A stretch of DNA of 64,000 nt from Symbiodinium kawagutii (GCA_009767595.1 VSDK01000516.1:223375-287374); one strand, 5' to 3'; positions 1 to 10,710 are shown, numbered from the stretch's first letter. Notes: generated from the sequence alone by a model not told the origin. Made by a program: numbers and translations.

Positions 1-1685
1 ATCATCAGTTCTTGCAGGAAAGACGACATTATCTTCAATTTGGGTGCTGTGACTTCTTATCTCATCCTTCCCCATATGGAATTGAGTTTATAAGTCCGAC
101 AGGCATATCAAGCCCCTATGAACAATAATAATTAAACGTTGCCAGATGTTTTATTGGGTGGAGGATGCGCAGTGAGAGTGGAGAGGTTTGTTTTAAATTT
201 TACCCTTGTCACCAGTGTTGGTTGTCATTCCCAATTACCAATGCAATCAGTCCGAACTACCAAGTTTCCTCCTTAATTGTATTGGTTTGACTGTTGCTTT
301 TGAATGAAGTTGCTAAGTTGAACTTTTCAGCTGCCATTATGTGTAATTTCAAGTCACCGTGAGCTCGAGGAAGCCCCAATCTTCTGTAATCAAGGACCCA
401 AAGGTGATGATCAGCTGAGAACAAATATGTTATGAGGCTGAGTGTACTTGATTAGGTGCCTATGGACACCACCATAGCCATGGACACACCCATAAGGAAG
501 GTAGGCATGTGTAGATAGACTTTTGCACAGATGATGATGTTGAATTTGCTTTCACACTAGTTCCATGAAGTTTCACACCCATACAAAGCTCTTTGGGGCT
601 GTTTTCTTACAGCTACAGAAGTCCTCAGATTTAGTAGCGAAACCCTCTACACTTGGTGTTTGTGATACACCCTTTTGCAACACACGGCCACATGATATAT
701 GTTGTTTCTGTTCGTATAATGTGTGCATTGTGTATTGGCATTGCGTATCCAGCATGCATATCCACGTGCTGTTGTTTTGCATACACATTTACATATACAT
801 ATACGTATGTACATATATATATATTTATTTAAATTTACAATATATATATATATATATATCTATGTTCTATATTTACAATATATATATATATTTTATATTT
901 ATATACAATATACATATATATATATTGTATATATATTTTATTTATATACAATATACATATATATATATATTTATATATATATTGTATATATATACTTCTA
1001 TTTATATATATATATTGTTTTTTATTTATTTTTAGAAAATATATATATATATATGTATATATATTTAGTTATATTTATATGTATATTTATGCGCACATAC
1101 ACAGACATTCATACATAATTACACATGAAAATTGACACATATATGTATGCTGCATACAGACATTTGGGTGGACGACTCGAGCTTTTGCAAAATCGATGAG
1201 CAGTGGTGTTGATGACTCTTACACTTTCTTGCAGTTGAGATTTCTGTGCATTGTGAGGGGTGGTCCATTCGTCGATGGGTGAATTTTAAAAAAGGTGAGG
1301 AAATGATCAACTTGTTCTTGATTGTGCGTCAACACGTAATCATGGTTGAATATGCTCAAGTGAAATGTGACTCCAATGGATACAAGTCGGTTATCAAGTT
1401 TCATCATTTGCTTACCAATTAAATGTCAATGTTTGACCTGTTAACCATCGTTTATATTCAATCCAAATATCTATGGGTAAGTGGCTCTTACCATTTGTGA
1501 TAAAATGATTATTAACTCGGGAGGTGATAAGTGATACAAGTGGTAATTAAATTATGTCCAATCCAAATCTCCATGCACCCGATCCAGTTGTCATCACTTG
1601 TCATCGAGGCAGTGTGAACCCCACTGCGCAGCCGAAACTGATAGAAGTGGATGACGACGGGCCTTCCCAGTGGGCTCCCCTCGAG
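1..1685. other. AT-rich non-coding stretch
   Basis: No coding island is visible. The stretch is AT-rich with a long TA-type microsatellite in the middle. Open frames across it are short or made of Tyr/Ile codons from TATA repeats. It may be intergenic DNA or intron upstream of the first candidate exon. Confidence 0.5.
790..1100. repeat. TA-rich microsatellite block
   Basis: About 300 bases of interrupted (TA)n and TATATT units. Both strands stay open for over 100 codons here only because TAT/ATA codons read as Tyr/Ile. Confidence 0.9.
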
Positions 1686-1726
1686 GCCGACTGTTTGGGC
1701 TTGGCACAGTTCCATCGTTGTTGCCA
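1686..1726 (+). CDS. Candidate exon, product unknown
   Basis: A GC-rich island follows a CTCGAG acceptor, begins with G and ends before GC, like the channel exons downstream. One frame reads ADCLGLAQFHRCC. It is too short to assign. It could be an N-terminal exon of the channel gene or unrelated. The call rests on composition and the splice-site pattern only. Confidence 0.25.
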
Positions 1727-2721
1727 GCTACATGGTATCATATGCTATCGGGAGTTGAATCATATTTTGACGGCGTATATGCACTGTATATACTGTATAT
1801 ATGCATATGTATTTGTTTTCCTGGAATATGAAGTATTGATTTGCTTTTGACATGTGTGCACATATGTTTTGAGGATACATATCAATCTACTTGCTGCCAT
1901 TCAAAACTTATTCCATGTATATATATACATATGCGCAGATCTATGACCTGGTTGAGCAGTGATTTGTTTAGTGGTGATGAAGGTTGATTCTCATCCTTCA
2001 GTTATCCTCAGCTCCGGGTCTGCTCGTGCCCGTTGTCGCCTCATGGGAACGTAGTGGTGGGACTACTGAGTCTGAGCAGGGACCGGGATATTGGTTGTGG
2101 GTCAAATTAGTCGACAAACAAATGGCTATGCAAACATCGCAACAGCCAGACTAAGTCGTTTGTTCATCTCTGGCTTTGGGATGTGAACAGCTGGAGTGGA
2201 GAGTATTGACCCACAAGCAATAGCCACGCAACAAAGAATCCACCATTGACCAAGCAAATCATGGTTTGATATAACCCCAGATTGCTTGAACCACGCCGTT
2301 TGAAACCCCTTCAACTCAACCAATTTTCCATGGCCCGTTGCCACAGTCAGCAAGGGCCATGATGGTCATTGGCGAAACCTGGGTGGAAAATCTGATGGTG
2401 ATCCTGGCGTAGCCACCAATGGTTGAACCTCGCCAGTGAAGGTGACATTTCTCAACCAACATTGAATGAACCTCAACACATCATGATATCTTTCTGAAAA
2501 TGTTTCTAGTTTCTCAGTTAATCATATTATTTCTTAAGTGATATGAAATATACCATAGCATCAACACATGTTTTTATTATATACTATTAATGTTAGCATG
2601 CCATACCATATTATTTCTGATCATTAACCGATAGCAACGAGTTGCCCATAGGATCAAAGGCGTCCCAGCGATTCTGCTGGTCACGGTGCACCGTTGCCCA
2701 GCGCGACGCGACCGTCCGCAG
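1727..2721. other. Presumed intron or intergenic DNA
   Basis: Mostly AT-rich. A small GC-richer patch near 2009-2090 has no convincing frame with splice signals. Nothing else is recognised. Confidence 0.4.
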
Positions 2722-2783
2722 GCGCCCAAAACTGCGGAGCCGCCCGTGCTGGTGGATCTCTTGCCCATGCATCAAACTTTTTC
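2722..2783 (+). CDS. Candidate exon, product unknown
   Basis: It follows a CCGCAG acceptor, starts with G, and ends before a GC donor. One frame reads APKTAEPPVLVDLLPMHQTF, with 20 codons plus 2 bases. The surrounding island (2640-2830) is strongly GC-rich against an AT-rich background and the frame looks natural. No family is recognised. It lies upstream of the first channel helices, so it could encode an N-terminal cytoplasmic part. The antisense strand is also open, so orientation is not proven. Confidence 0.35.
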
Positions 2784-3440
2784 GCAAGCCGAGGCCTTCT
2801 GGTGAAGCACCGGCCGGGCGACTGGTGACAACAACATGTCGCCCAAACCATCCATTTTGCTGTGGTCAGGGCTACATGTTGTGGGCTACAAAATGGTAGC
2901 TTGTGATGGTTTGTGATTCAATCGCTGATGGTCAATCTTCAACTGTTTGTGATTGAAGTGGTCGGGGGTTGTTGGTCAATACGGATCTTCCATCAGTGTG
3001 TAACTAATTTGCAAGCATCAGTTTCGGTCTATCGTCACTTGCCATCAACATCACGGATACTGTAGTAGCTAAGATTAACGACTACAAGGTGGCCTCCCAA
3101 GTTGTAAGTCGGTACATAGTATGGCAGCCACGAAGCTAGTGACTACTCTATGATCAAGATTGAGAACCAACGTTTAAGATACATGCAATCACCAGGTTAA
3201 AAGTTAAAAGATGGTGATGTAATGCTATCACATATGGATGTAGTCTATCCAAGAAAAAAGCACTACATAAATATACCATGGAGCATCTAGGAGTACCCAT
3301 GACCAGGGTCACGGATGGTATACGCGCAATTCCTACCATAACGACAGCTGATCATGGCTACAACAACGATAGCTGATCATGGCTGCAAATCCTAGATTCC
3401 TATTCAGAAACACAAAGTGTTTTAGAATTCAGTTAATTAC
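2784..3440. other. Presumed intron, no gene seen
   Basis: AT-rich sequence without coding-like islands or named repeats. Confidence 0.4.
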
Positions 3441-3545
3441 AAGTTGGTGGTTTTGAACATTACTATTTTCCCCAATCCAATGACTTCGGGATGCCTGGTT
3501 GATTAACGGGCATATTTTTAAGAGGTGTGGTTCAACCACCAACCA
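3441..3545. mobile_element. TIR element, family A
   Basis: The left end TTGGTGGTTTTGAAC and the right end GGTTCAACCACCAACCA are inverted copies enclosing about 100 bases. The internal motif resembling TTGATTAACGGGCATATTTTT is shared with other family A copies. It is too short to encode a protein, so it would be non-autonomous. Confidence 0.65.
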
Positions 3546-3632
3546 AATGATTGTTGTTTCCCCAATCTACTATATAATCACCTGGTGAATCACCTAAAAC
3601 TAAAACCATATGCTCCAGTCACGTTTTTTTTT

Positions 3633-3633
<1 letters not shown>

Positions 3634-3684
<51 letters not shown>
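3634..3684. repeat. (CAA)n microsatellite
   Basis: About 17 uninterrupted AAC/CAA units. They create poly-Asn or poly-Leu open frames that should not be called genes. Confidence 0.95.
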
Positions 3685-3686
<2 letters not shown>

Positions 3687-3954
3687 CTGTTAGGATCTAC
3701 AACCATCAACCACATCGGTACCCATTTACAGAATCTATAGTCTACCACAACTATAATACTTACCCTGGTTCTACACCAACGTTGACACATGGGTCCACTA
3801 CATCTAGCTGGGATGCCAAAGGTAACTCTATAAATCTGTGATCTACCAACGCCAAACATGGTTTAACCAAGCATCTATGGACTCCTCCCGGCACAGCCAT
3901 CACCAAGCATCACCGGTCCCCGCGCCCCGATCCGCCCCGTTGTGCCGGTCCCAG

Positions 3955-4002
3955 GACCCGGTCCCTGTGCTCCAAGACAGAATTGAGATCGACGCTTGCG
4001 AG
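3955..4002 (+). CDS. Candidate exon, product unknown
   Basis: A 48-base segment between GTCCCAG and a GC donor, starting with G. It reads DPVPVLQDRIEIDACE in phase 0 at both ends. The wider GC-rich island (3880-4040) is open in several frames, so the choice of frame is tentative. It sits about 900 bases upstream of the first recognisable channel exon and may belong to the same transcript. Confidence 0.35.
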
Positions 4003-4063
4003 GCTTCCTGGGGCGGACCTTCATGTAAGATGGCGGCTTGTCGCCGCCAAGTCATTGCTATTG

Positions 4064-4188
4064 TTGGTTGGTGGTTGATGTGCTTGGTGGCTGGTGGTTG
4101 GTGATTCCAAATATTTTGAAAATGTTCCGTGGTATTAACGAGTGGTTGGTTGATTGACTCATCTTTGTCGGGTTGAAACCACCAACCA
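4064..4188. mobile_element. TIR element, family A
   Basis: Begins GTTGGTTGGTGGTTGATG and ends GGTTGAAACCACCAACCA, with the family A internal motif GGTTGATTGACTCATCTTT before the right end. It directly follows the GC-rich island at 3.9-4.05 kb. Confidence 0.65.
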
Positions 4189-4224
4189 AAGGTTGGCTAA
4201 GGGCCCCCAACCATTCATGGACCC

Positions 4225-4345
4225 AATATGTCAGAAGAAATGTTGTCATGCCAGAAGCTCATGTCATACCACCGGATGGCAAAAGTCAGGACATTTGTCA
4301 GAATCTGTTTCCGAATATATGCCAAAGGAAGAAGGACAGAAAGAA
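4225..4345. repeat. Degenerate ATGTCAGA-like repeat remnants
   Basis: Scattered ATGTCAGAAGAAATG, ATGCCAGAAG and TTTGTCAGAATCTG resemble single, diverged monomers of the large satellite at 23.2-24.4 and 51.3-52.7 kb. The similarity was judged by eye. Confidence 0.35.
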
Positions 4346-4918
4346 ACTAGTCTTCAGAACGCAAATCATATTTCATGTCACTCCAAGTTAAGTAATTATG
4401 TTTTATTGGTTGGTAGTGGTTGAGCAATGTTGAATTATGTTTTTTAATGCTTTGATCATGTTTACAAAGTGGTACTGGTGGTTCATGGATGATGGTGGTA
4501 GATCAGTCTCTCTAAAGCATGAGGGGGAATTCCTTATGATTGGTGGATAAAGATTGGTATTGGTGGATACGATAAACAAAAATGATGGAAGCTGACTGGT
4601 GGATAAATTCCTTAATACTTTGAGATTGGTGGACAAATAAGAGTGATGGAACAGCTAAAGATCTGTATTTTCATAGGTCCACCCGCTATTGCTATTGGAT
4701 TTTCCTCGCACAGCCAGGGCCGTGGCACTACCAGAGTGTCATGACTTGTATAAATCCCAGGTGCATGATGGATGATAGCGAAGCTTCCTAATGATGAAGA
4801 CGAAGAAAGCTGGTGACGAGACCAACAGCGCCATATAGATGGACAACCAGTCGGCAACCAGGAGGATGACGCATATTTCTTTGCAGCTGTTGCTGGCGCC
4901 GGGGGAATCCTGGGAAGG

Positions 4919-4987
4919 TGGCTGTGATGATAACTACGACGCTGCTGCTGGCCGAGCACAGTGACCTACACATTCTTCGAGTCCTCG
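4919..4987 (+). CDS. Voltage-gated channel exon, domain I S3 to start of S4
   Basis: A 69-base exon, phase 0 at both ends, after a GGGAAG acceptor and before a GTTGAC donor. It encodes 23 residues: a hydrophobic S3-like stretch VAVMITTTLLLAEH followed by SDLHILRVL, the usual entry into an S4 voltage sensor. The arrangement mirrors the S3-S4 part of the better resolved domain downstream. Whether it belongs to the same protein as the 10.6-38.9 kb exons is inferred from strand and distance. S1 and S2 of this domain were not found. Confidence 0.6.
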
Positions 4988-5015
4988 TTGACGCTTTCTC
5001 GGACAAGAAACAGCT

Positions 5016-5128
5016 ACCCTGTGGTAAACTAAGATGGCAATGAAAAATCCACCAGAAATGGATCATTTCCTAGGGTTTCCCATCAAAATGGTGGATTTTC
5101 CATTGCCATGTTAGTTTGCCAGAGGGTA
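5016..5128. mobile_element. TIR element, family D
   Basis: The left end starts TACCCTGTGGTAAACTAAG and the right end finishes TTAGTTTGCCAGAGGGTA. Over the terminal 40 bases the two arms match at 36 positions as inverted copies, counted by eye. It lies in the intron between the two domain I channel exons. A related copy is at about 56964-57068. Confidence 0.75.
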
Positions 5129-5218
5129 AGCATTGTGTGGTAGATTGGTCGCATGTGGAAGTGGAACCCTTTGAAGACTTGATGCTAGTGCTCACCATGC
5201 TCAGTTCAATCTGTTCAG

Positions 5219-5276
5219 AGATACGTGCGCTTTGGCGAATCTGTCCGCGACGATGAGCATTCTGGCTTGGGCTTTG
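5219..5276 (+). CDS. Voltage-gated channel exon, domain I S4 to S5 (frame break)
   Basis: After a TTCAG acceptor the frame continuing from the previous exon reads RYVRFGESVR. Joined to ILRVL, this gives arginines at every third residue, as in S4. Overlapping it one frame away is ANLSATMSILAWAL, which aligns with the S4-S5/S5 start LNACQAFLMSLVWSM of the next domain and ends before GTGACG at the equivalent intron position. Both readings look genuine, so there may be a 1-base frameshift, a sequencing error or an unrecognised splice arrangement. The exon may run on to about 5300 (TILWIYMAN). This is the only channel exon here that does not start with G. Confidence 0.5.
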
Positions 5277-5310
5277 GTGACGATTCTTTGGATATACATG
5301 GCAAACATAT

Positions 5311-5396
5311 GGTGGTACCCTCGAAAGGGTTGGTTTATTTCTAAAAATGGTTGATAAAGGATGATTTCGGGGGTGACCCTATTTTGAGAAACCCCG
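5311..5396. mobile_element. TIR element, family B
   Basis: The right end GATGATTTCGGGGGTGACC plus TATTTTGAGAAACCCC matches the family B terminus. The left end GGTGGTACCCTCGAAAGGG is a diverged partner. It starts a few bases after the domain I S5 coding stretch. Confidence 0.5.
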
Positions 5397-5930
5397 GTAC
5401 AGCTTTTGGATAAATCTACCAGAGGGTATCAATTATGAATTATCAAAGATTAACAAACTTGTTATGACAACAGGTACGATACTGAATGAGCCATCATGAT
5501 CATTAATGTAATGACTTATAGGAATGACCATCATTGCACCCACTTAACTCGCATATTGAATATGACAATGAATAGCCAACCCACTGTTACCGTTGATGAC
5601 TATATGACCATAAATATCATTATAATTTCATGCTGTTATCACTGCAATAATTGTTGTAGTGTTCATGGTTCTGTGGTAAGCATTGCAGTAATCACGGATG
5701 GCCAACGTCACCACTTATAACGATACCATTGCCGCAATGGCTACTGTACCTATAACCACTGTTTCTATTTATAACCAAACATTAACAACGATTATCGTCA
5801 TTCACACCGGTAATATCATTGTTAATGATTATATTTTAATTGTTATAATCAAGAACTCATGATATATTATGCTTGTTTCACCATCATTGATTGACTGACC
5901 CACATTTTTGAAAATTGGGCACCCGGCTGT
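5397..5930. other. Presumed intron, no gene seen
   Basis: AT-rich sequence. The start carries ACCAGAGGGTA, similar to a family D end. Nothing else is recognised. Confidence 0.4.
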
Positions 5931-6045
5931 GGGGACATCCCCCCCCTGCAAGATACCGTGTCGGACCTGTGCAGGAGCGCAGCCGGCAGGCTTCGGACGG
6001 CGTGCCAGTGTGGAGGCTCAGGTCGAGAAGAGATGGCAAGTAGGA
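5931..6045. other. GC-rich island, possible exon
   Basis: Markedly GC-rich against its surroundings and open in several frames (for example DTVSDLCRSAAGRLRTACQ on the + strand). By position it could hold the pore-side exon of channel domain I, but no pore motif is visible. Frame and strand are unresolved. Confidence 0.3.
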
Positions 6046-6117
6046 CCAGTGCCCCTGTTTTCACCATCTCACCATCGTTTTTTGGGGCTATAGTATAGCC
6101 CACAGGTTTGTTAGAAA

Positions 6118-6198
6118 TGGTGGTACCCCCAAAAATGGGTGGTTTATTCGTGCATTTGGTTAATATAAAGGATTTTGTTTTTTTTGAGAAACCACCAT
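6118..6198. mobile_element. TIR element, family B
   Basis: Begins AATGGTGGTACCCCCAAAAA and ends TTTTTGAGAAACCACCA, the two ends being diverged inverted partners of the family B consensus. Confidence 0.5.
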
Positions 6199-6915
6199 AT
6201 CTTGGATGCTTAACCTACCTTTTTTATTAGCGCCCCCATGGTAGTTTAGCAAGGGGCAATGATGGTGAAATGATGGTTGATTGGCGATTGAATGATTGTT
6301 ATGTGATGCTCAAGTGATGATAGTTCATGGTTAACATTGGTAAATTGATGCTCAATTTGTATTGTTTAATGGTTAAATCCTGGTAAATAGTCGTTACTGG
6401 TGATTGGTATGGGTTAGTGAATTGTCAAGCCATATGTACATGATGGCCACAATGATAGCTGTTTAGTGATTACATGATGCTAATCGTGCTAATGGCGATA
6501 TATGATGGCTAAAAATGTTTGATAACGATACATGATATTAGTTGATGAAGAATAATCATGCTACTAATAATGGTTACTAGCGCTCAATGGTCAATTGTTA
6601 CTCATGGTTGATGATCACTGGTGAATTCTTGCCATTGATGAGTCGATGAATGTTCAGTGGTGAATGATTGTTTTGATGATGACTATCAGGGAACCTCAAA
6701 CTTTTTGCTTTATTGCTGTAGATGATTCATAAACTGAATGATTTGGGGGTATCCCTATTTTGAGAAACGCCCAGATATTTCATGTTTTTGGGAGATTGAT
6801 TTGCCATATTATGTGCATTCAGAGTTTGGTTTTTTGGCAGCGGGTCTATAAACCACCAGGAAAACATAAATTGTTTTAAAAGACACGCACACAACATGGT
6901 CTCATGTTCCTGCTG
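6199..6915. other. Low-complexity presumed intron
   Basis: Dense ATGGTTGAT and TGATGG words, no coding island. A family B end (GATTTGGGGGTATCCC, then TATTTTGAGAAACG) occurs near 6741-6774 without a clear partner. Confidence 0.4.
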
Positions 6916-6942
6916 NNNNNNNNNNNNNNNNNNNNNNNNNNN
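6916..6942. other. Assembly gap (27 N)
   Basis: A run of N flanked on both sides by CTGCTG. The missing sequence may be a CTG trinucleotide run, which is inference. Confidence 0.95.
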
Positions 6943-7429
6943 CTGCTGAATTGGCTCCCAAAGATCATCATTCATAAAGAAAGGGTAGGCTTCGCCCCTG
7001 ACTCGTTCATGGTTAGCACGGTCACAATGATGGATCAGTTGATCGTGATGCCCCACGGTATAAATTTGTCACAATTGAGATTCGTAAGGGTTGCTGCTTA
7101 TATCTACCGATCGCCTGGTACCCAGCTATGAACTCCAGCAGTATTTCTCTTTGCTTTTGGCACTACCTGGATGGCAACGGTATAGTTTGGAACCATACCA
7201 GCAACAACAGAAACGTCAACTACTGAATTGGAACAAAATCTACATTGGTATGGAACAACTGGTCAGAGCCACATAGTTGGAAACTGCAAGAACTCAATTG
7301 AAGCAACTCTTACTTTGTGGCTGCCCCAAAATACCATGTACATGAATGTTTCTTGGATTGGAACAAAACTCATGCTATTGAAGTAGATGTGTCGTCCATT
7401 CATGTTCCATAGAGCCTCCTTTGCATATC
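6943..7429. other. Unassigned sequence
   Basis: The + strand frame after the gap reads LLNWLPKIIIHKERVGF and stays open to about 7131. There are no clear splice boundaries and no family match. It is probably intron with a possible small exon. Confidence 0.25.
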
Positions 7430-7640
7430 AAGGCTCCCCGTCAGTGGTCAGCTTCCCCAGGGTTGGCACTCGTGGTGTGCCCTACCATGACCCGTACTGT
7501 CAACCGGGCCGCGCACTGTGCTGAGTCCATCACGAATTTTCGCAACACCAATCTCTCAAGTGCCTCACCCACTTCCAACAGAGCCTTCGCCAGTATTGTG
7601 CCTTGGATGGCGCCATGCCGTGGTATTTTGTTGGGAGGCT
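7430..7640. other. GC-rich island, possible exon(s)
   Basis: Three + strand frames are partly open, one reading SLKCLTHFQQSLRQYCALDG. Length and composition are like coding DNA, but no frame is decisive. By position it could belong to the pore region of channel domain I. The hydrophobic frame downstream (to about 7800) comes from T-rich, GTT-repeat-like sequence and is not convincing. Confidence 0.3.
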
Positions 7641-8510
7641 GTTGGGATATTTGAAATGGATGACGTTTACTTGGCCTTTTCTGTTTGTTGTTGTTATTAT
7701 GATTGTTGACGCAGTCCTAGTTGTTCTGACCGTCGTTGTTGTAGTGTTTATGTTCACAATGATACTGAGGTGGGCTTTGCTCGCAGTGTTGTTGGTTTAG
7801 TTAGTTTAGTTGTCGCTCTTGCAGCACTGGGTGGCTTACAGCCACATGCTTAGTTTTGTTGCGTTTTTGGGAGATGGGTTTACCATTTATCCACGAAAGC
7901 CATCAAACAAATTAGCAAGGGATCTACAAGCCACCCAGAGCAATTAGCAACAGGCTACTAGAGTTGCCATGGGCCTAGTTTGAGCTCAGTATCACTTGTA
8001 TGAGCTTTTCAATAGTGCAGCTACGCAATGTTTGTCCCCAAGACATCGAAACAACTCAAGGACTTCTTTTCTCTTTTCCATTGCCACGCTTTTCCAGTGC
8101 CCCACGGTTCCAACCTGTGCGCACACAGAGCAGTGGCTGTAATTGGCTCTCGTGGAGACACTTTTGGGTGTTGATGTTGTGATTTAGCAATAGGTTTAGC
8201 GCCCCCCCATGCTGAGATCGCAATCAGAATCCTATTCTCAAATCACCTGAGTGGGCCATGGCGTTGAGATTTGCCCCCGCGTGTTGTGAGATGACTAAAC
8301 TGTTTTACTGTTGAGACTACTCTGGGATTTGTGCATTGTGGTGGGTTATGCTGGTTTAACATTATCTCGTACGCTCTTACAAAGCTGCACATGTACGTTT
8401 ATTGATCCAAATCCTTTTACATCACAGCTTTATATCTCTTGGTTCTCCTGGCTGGTGATTTCAAATATATGTTTCATTTTCTGGTATACCTGATGATGAC
8501 TACTAATTTG
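7641..8510. other. Presumed intron
   Basis: T-rich with TTGTTGTT stretches near 7680-7760, otherwise featureless. No gene was recognised. Confidence 0.4.
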
Positions 8511-8539
8511 CCCCAATACTTTTGGGCTCTGGGATGGGT

Positions 8540-8665
8540 TAGTTATAGCCACCACCGGTCGCTGCCCTGCAACTCTCTCCCCGCCTTTCATTGCTTGCTC
8601 GATGGCGAAAGCCAGTGGACTTGGGTCATTTGTCATGGTGTTTGTAGTGTTGATTTTTGTGTGGG
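8540..8665. other. GC-rich island with S6-like + strand frame
   Basis: The + strand reads SMAKASGLGSFVMVFVVLIF, which would suit an S6 helix of channel domain I in position and hydrophobicity. The opposite strand reads DPSPLAFAIEQAMKGGERVA, which also looks coding. Orientation is unresolved, and no G-starting exon boundary fits well. Confidence 0.25.
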
Positions 8666-8710
8666 TCTCAAACTAAGGATACCCCCTAATCATCCCTTAT
8701 TAGCCATTTG

Positions 8711-8805
8711 GGGGTTTCTCAAAAAAGGGTACTCCCAAATCATGCAGTTTATTAGTCCAGGAAAAAACCAACCATTTTCGGGGTCCTTATTTTGAGAAAC
8801 TACCG
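8711..8805. mobile_element. TIR element, family B
   Basis: The left end GGGGGTTTCTCAAAAAAGGG and the right end GGTCCTTATTTTGAGAAACT are inverted partners enclosing about 95 bases. Confidence 0.6.
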
Positions 8806-9133
8806 TTTATACTAACCAGCCAACGTTTTTTTGGGGGCTCCCAAACTGGCTTGAGAAGTCACCAACTGGTTGCGTAACACCACTGTGCCAAGCAGCGAAC
8901 CTTCGACCAAGTTGAACTCGTTGGCCCTGGAAACTGTACGCGTTCGTGTGCAGTGGGTACCACTGCTCAAGCAGCTTAATGATGGCTAGTAGTTGCTAAT
9001 AATAGCAGATAATGGCTAGCCGATAGTGGCTAATAGTGGCTGAGAATTCATTCCAGAAGCTCAATGATGGCATTTGATAGCTACAAAGTGCTGATAGGCC
9101 CTGGTTCATAAGATGCGCTATCTGTGTGCGGAG

Positions 9134-9212
9134 GTCAATATGTCAAAAGATGAGGAGGACACCTTCGCGAAGAAATGTCCCTCGCGAGCAATGATGCGGT
9201 TGTGTTGTGGAG
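9134..9212 (+). CDS. Probable channel exon upstream of domain II S1
   Basis: A 79-base segment after GCGGAG, starting with G and ending before a GC donor. It contains DEEDTFAKKCPSRAMMRLCC and leaves one extra base. The next recognised exon (10652) needs exactly one, so the joined reading is CCGGFNFVMRY. Acidic/basic sequence just before S1 is normal for the cytoplasmic N-terminal side of a channel domain. The phase match supports it, but other exons may lie between. Confidence 0.5.
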
Positions 9213-10651
9213 GCAACCCGAGTTGATAGTCACCATTGCTGTACCTGTTGGGACACCATCAATGAGCTACTAATGGTGGCTAGTAGCAGTCATCAAGTCA
9301 TTGTTCTACAGGTTGCTGGCGGTTGATCAGGAGTTGAACAGCTGCAGCAGATTGCAGTATCTATACAAGGCATTTGGTAGTCAAATCAGGAATTACCAAC
9401 AGTTGCAGATCAGGGGAATCCTTGCTGCCACCTAGGATAACCAAGAAGTTGCTAATGAAAATGAATCAAGTAGTTATAGGCTAAGTTATAGGCCATAATT
9501 TGTTTCCAGTTTATTGTTGAGCCTTTCTTCCAGCTGTCACCGAGGGGCGTAAGTCGAAGTTCTGGCACGTTATGATTTTTCACTATGCTTAATTAACCAT
9601 GCACAAACTTCAATTTTTCCCACCTGGAACATGGGACAGGTTGTGTCAATGATCATTAGGGACCATGGTGTTTCATCATTAGCTGAGCATGTCCAAGCTT
9701 GAAGATTATTGAAAATGAGTGACAATAGTTCGCCAGTATTGACCCGCATTTAGATTCAATTATTGTTCATCCTCATCATTTGCAACCGCAATCAACCACC
9801 CTCACATCATGAAACCGTTGTCATTATCACGATTATATGATAAAATGTTAACCATGAGAAACTTATTGTCTCTACAATATCCATGATAAACCATTCATCA
9901 ATTATCATTATTCACAATTCCAACCACTATCAATCATCATGAAACCATGACAAACCATTCATCATGAAATCGCCTACCAGCATGACCTTCAACGGAAGCC
10001 GACGCCCCACAGGGTGCCTGTGACGCTGTAGCGTAATTAATCCCCAGGAAATCCCAGGAATGTGGCCAGCGTGTGCCATTGGTGGACCATCACTTTCAGT
10101 TCCATCGGGTCGTTGACGAGAAGAAGTAGGATCATCAAACCGGCCGTCATTCGGCTTTGTCCAAAGCCATGGTCTACCCCCGAAACTGTTGTGGTTTCCT
10201 AATTATCAAAAGTCATGAACTTGGATGGTCGGTAGGTACCACCATTTCTGAAAAACCCCATTCGAAACCCATGCGCCGTCCCCAAATGAGTACGATGGAA
10301 CCGACGAGCATGAATGGAGGATTTTCAAGGCAAGCCTTGCGAACAGCCTCCAAGCGATGATAGTCTCGTCACGACCCATCTCGAGCGAAGATGCCGCATC
10401 ACTTGGATTCCCAAAGTCCGCATCGGCACGTCTCATTGTATTCAGCTTTTGGAACAGAGGCAAATTGGATTTGTGGGTTCAAGATGCATTTTTGTTTCAA
10501 GCATGCATTTGTAACCACCAACCAGAAAAGCTTGTAGAAACTACTGTAGATCATTTTTTGTGTGATGAGCCCAAGAGGGAGCGCTCCCTGGTTGTGCAAT
10601 GCAGGGTACGAGCTGATGTTACATAGTCTACAGCTGCCTGTCCACGACGAG
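9213..10651. other. Presumed intron with ambiguous GC-rich islands
   Basis: Islands at about 10006-10140 and 10300-10460 are open on both strands. Antisense frames include ELKVMVHQWHTLATFLGF and PPFMLVGSIVLIWGRRMGF. Sense frames include SSEDAASLGFPKSASARL. None could be fitted to the channel frame with confidence. The remainder, including CAT-rich sequence at 9760-9960, shows nothing. Confidence 0.35.
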
Positions 10652-10710
10652 GCTTTAACTTTGTCATGAGATACTTGGACTCCGTCGCATCACTGTTGGT
10701 CTTCCTCAAC
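10652..10710 (+). CDS. Channel exon: S1 helix
   Basis: Encodes FNFVMRYLDSVASLLVFLN, an amphipathic start followed by the hydrophobic S1 ending in the Asn common at this position. It begins with two bases completing a codon, after GACGAG, and ends before a GC donor (GCCCTG). It joins in frame to VMLLEFEMAG in the next exon. Confidence 0.7.

Noticed and set aside
565-1118. Open frames rich in Tyr and Ile
   Set aside because: TA microsatellite translation, no coding signal.
3525-3859. Poly-Asn and poly-Leu frames
   Set aside because: Translation of the CAA microsatellite on each strand.
4788-4918. Antisense hydrophobic frame (VILLVADWLSIYMALLVSS)
   Set aside because: It would be on the strand opposite the adjacent channel exon and has no fitting boundaries. 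Probably a shadow, though not fully excluded.
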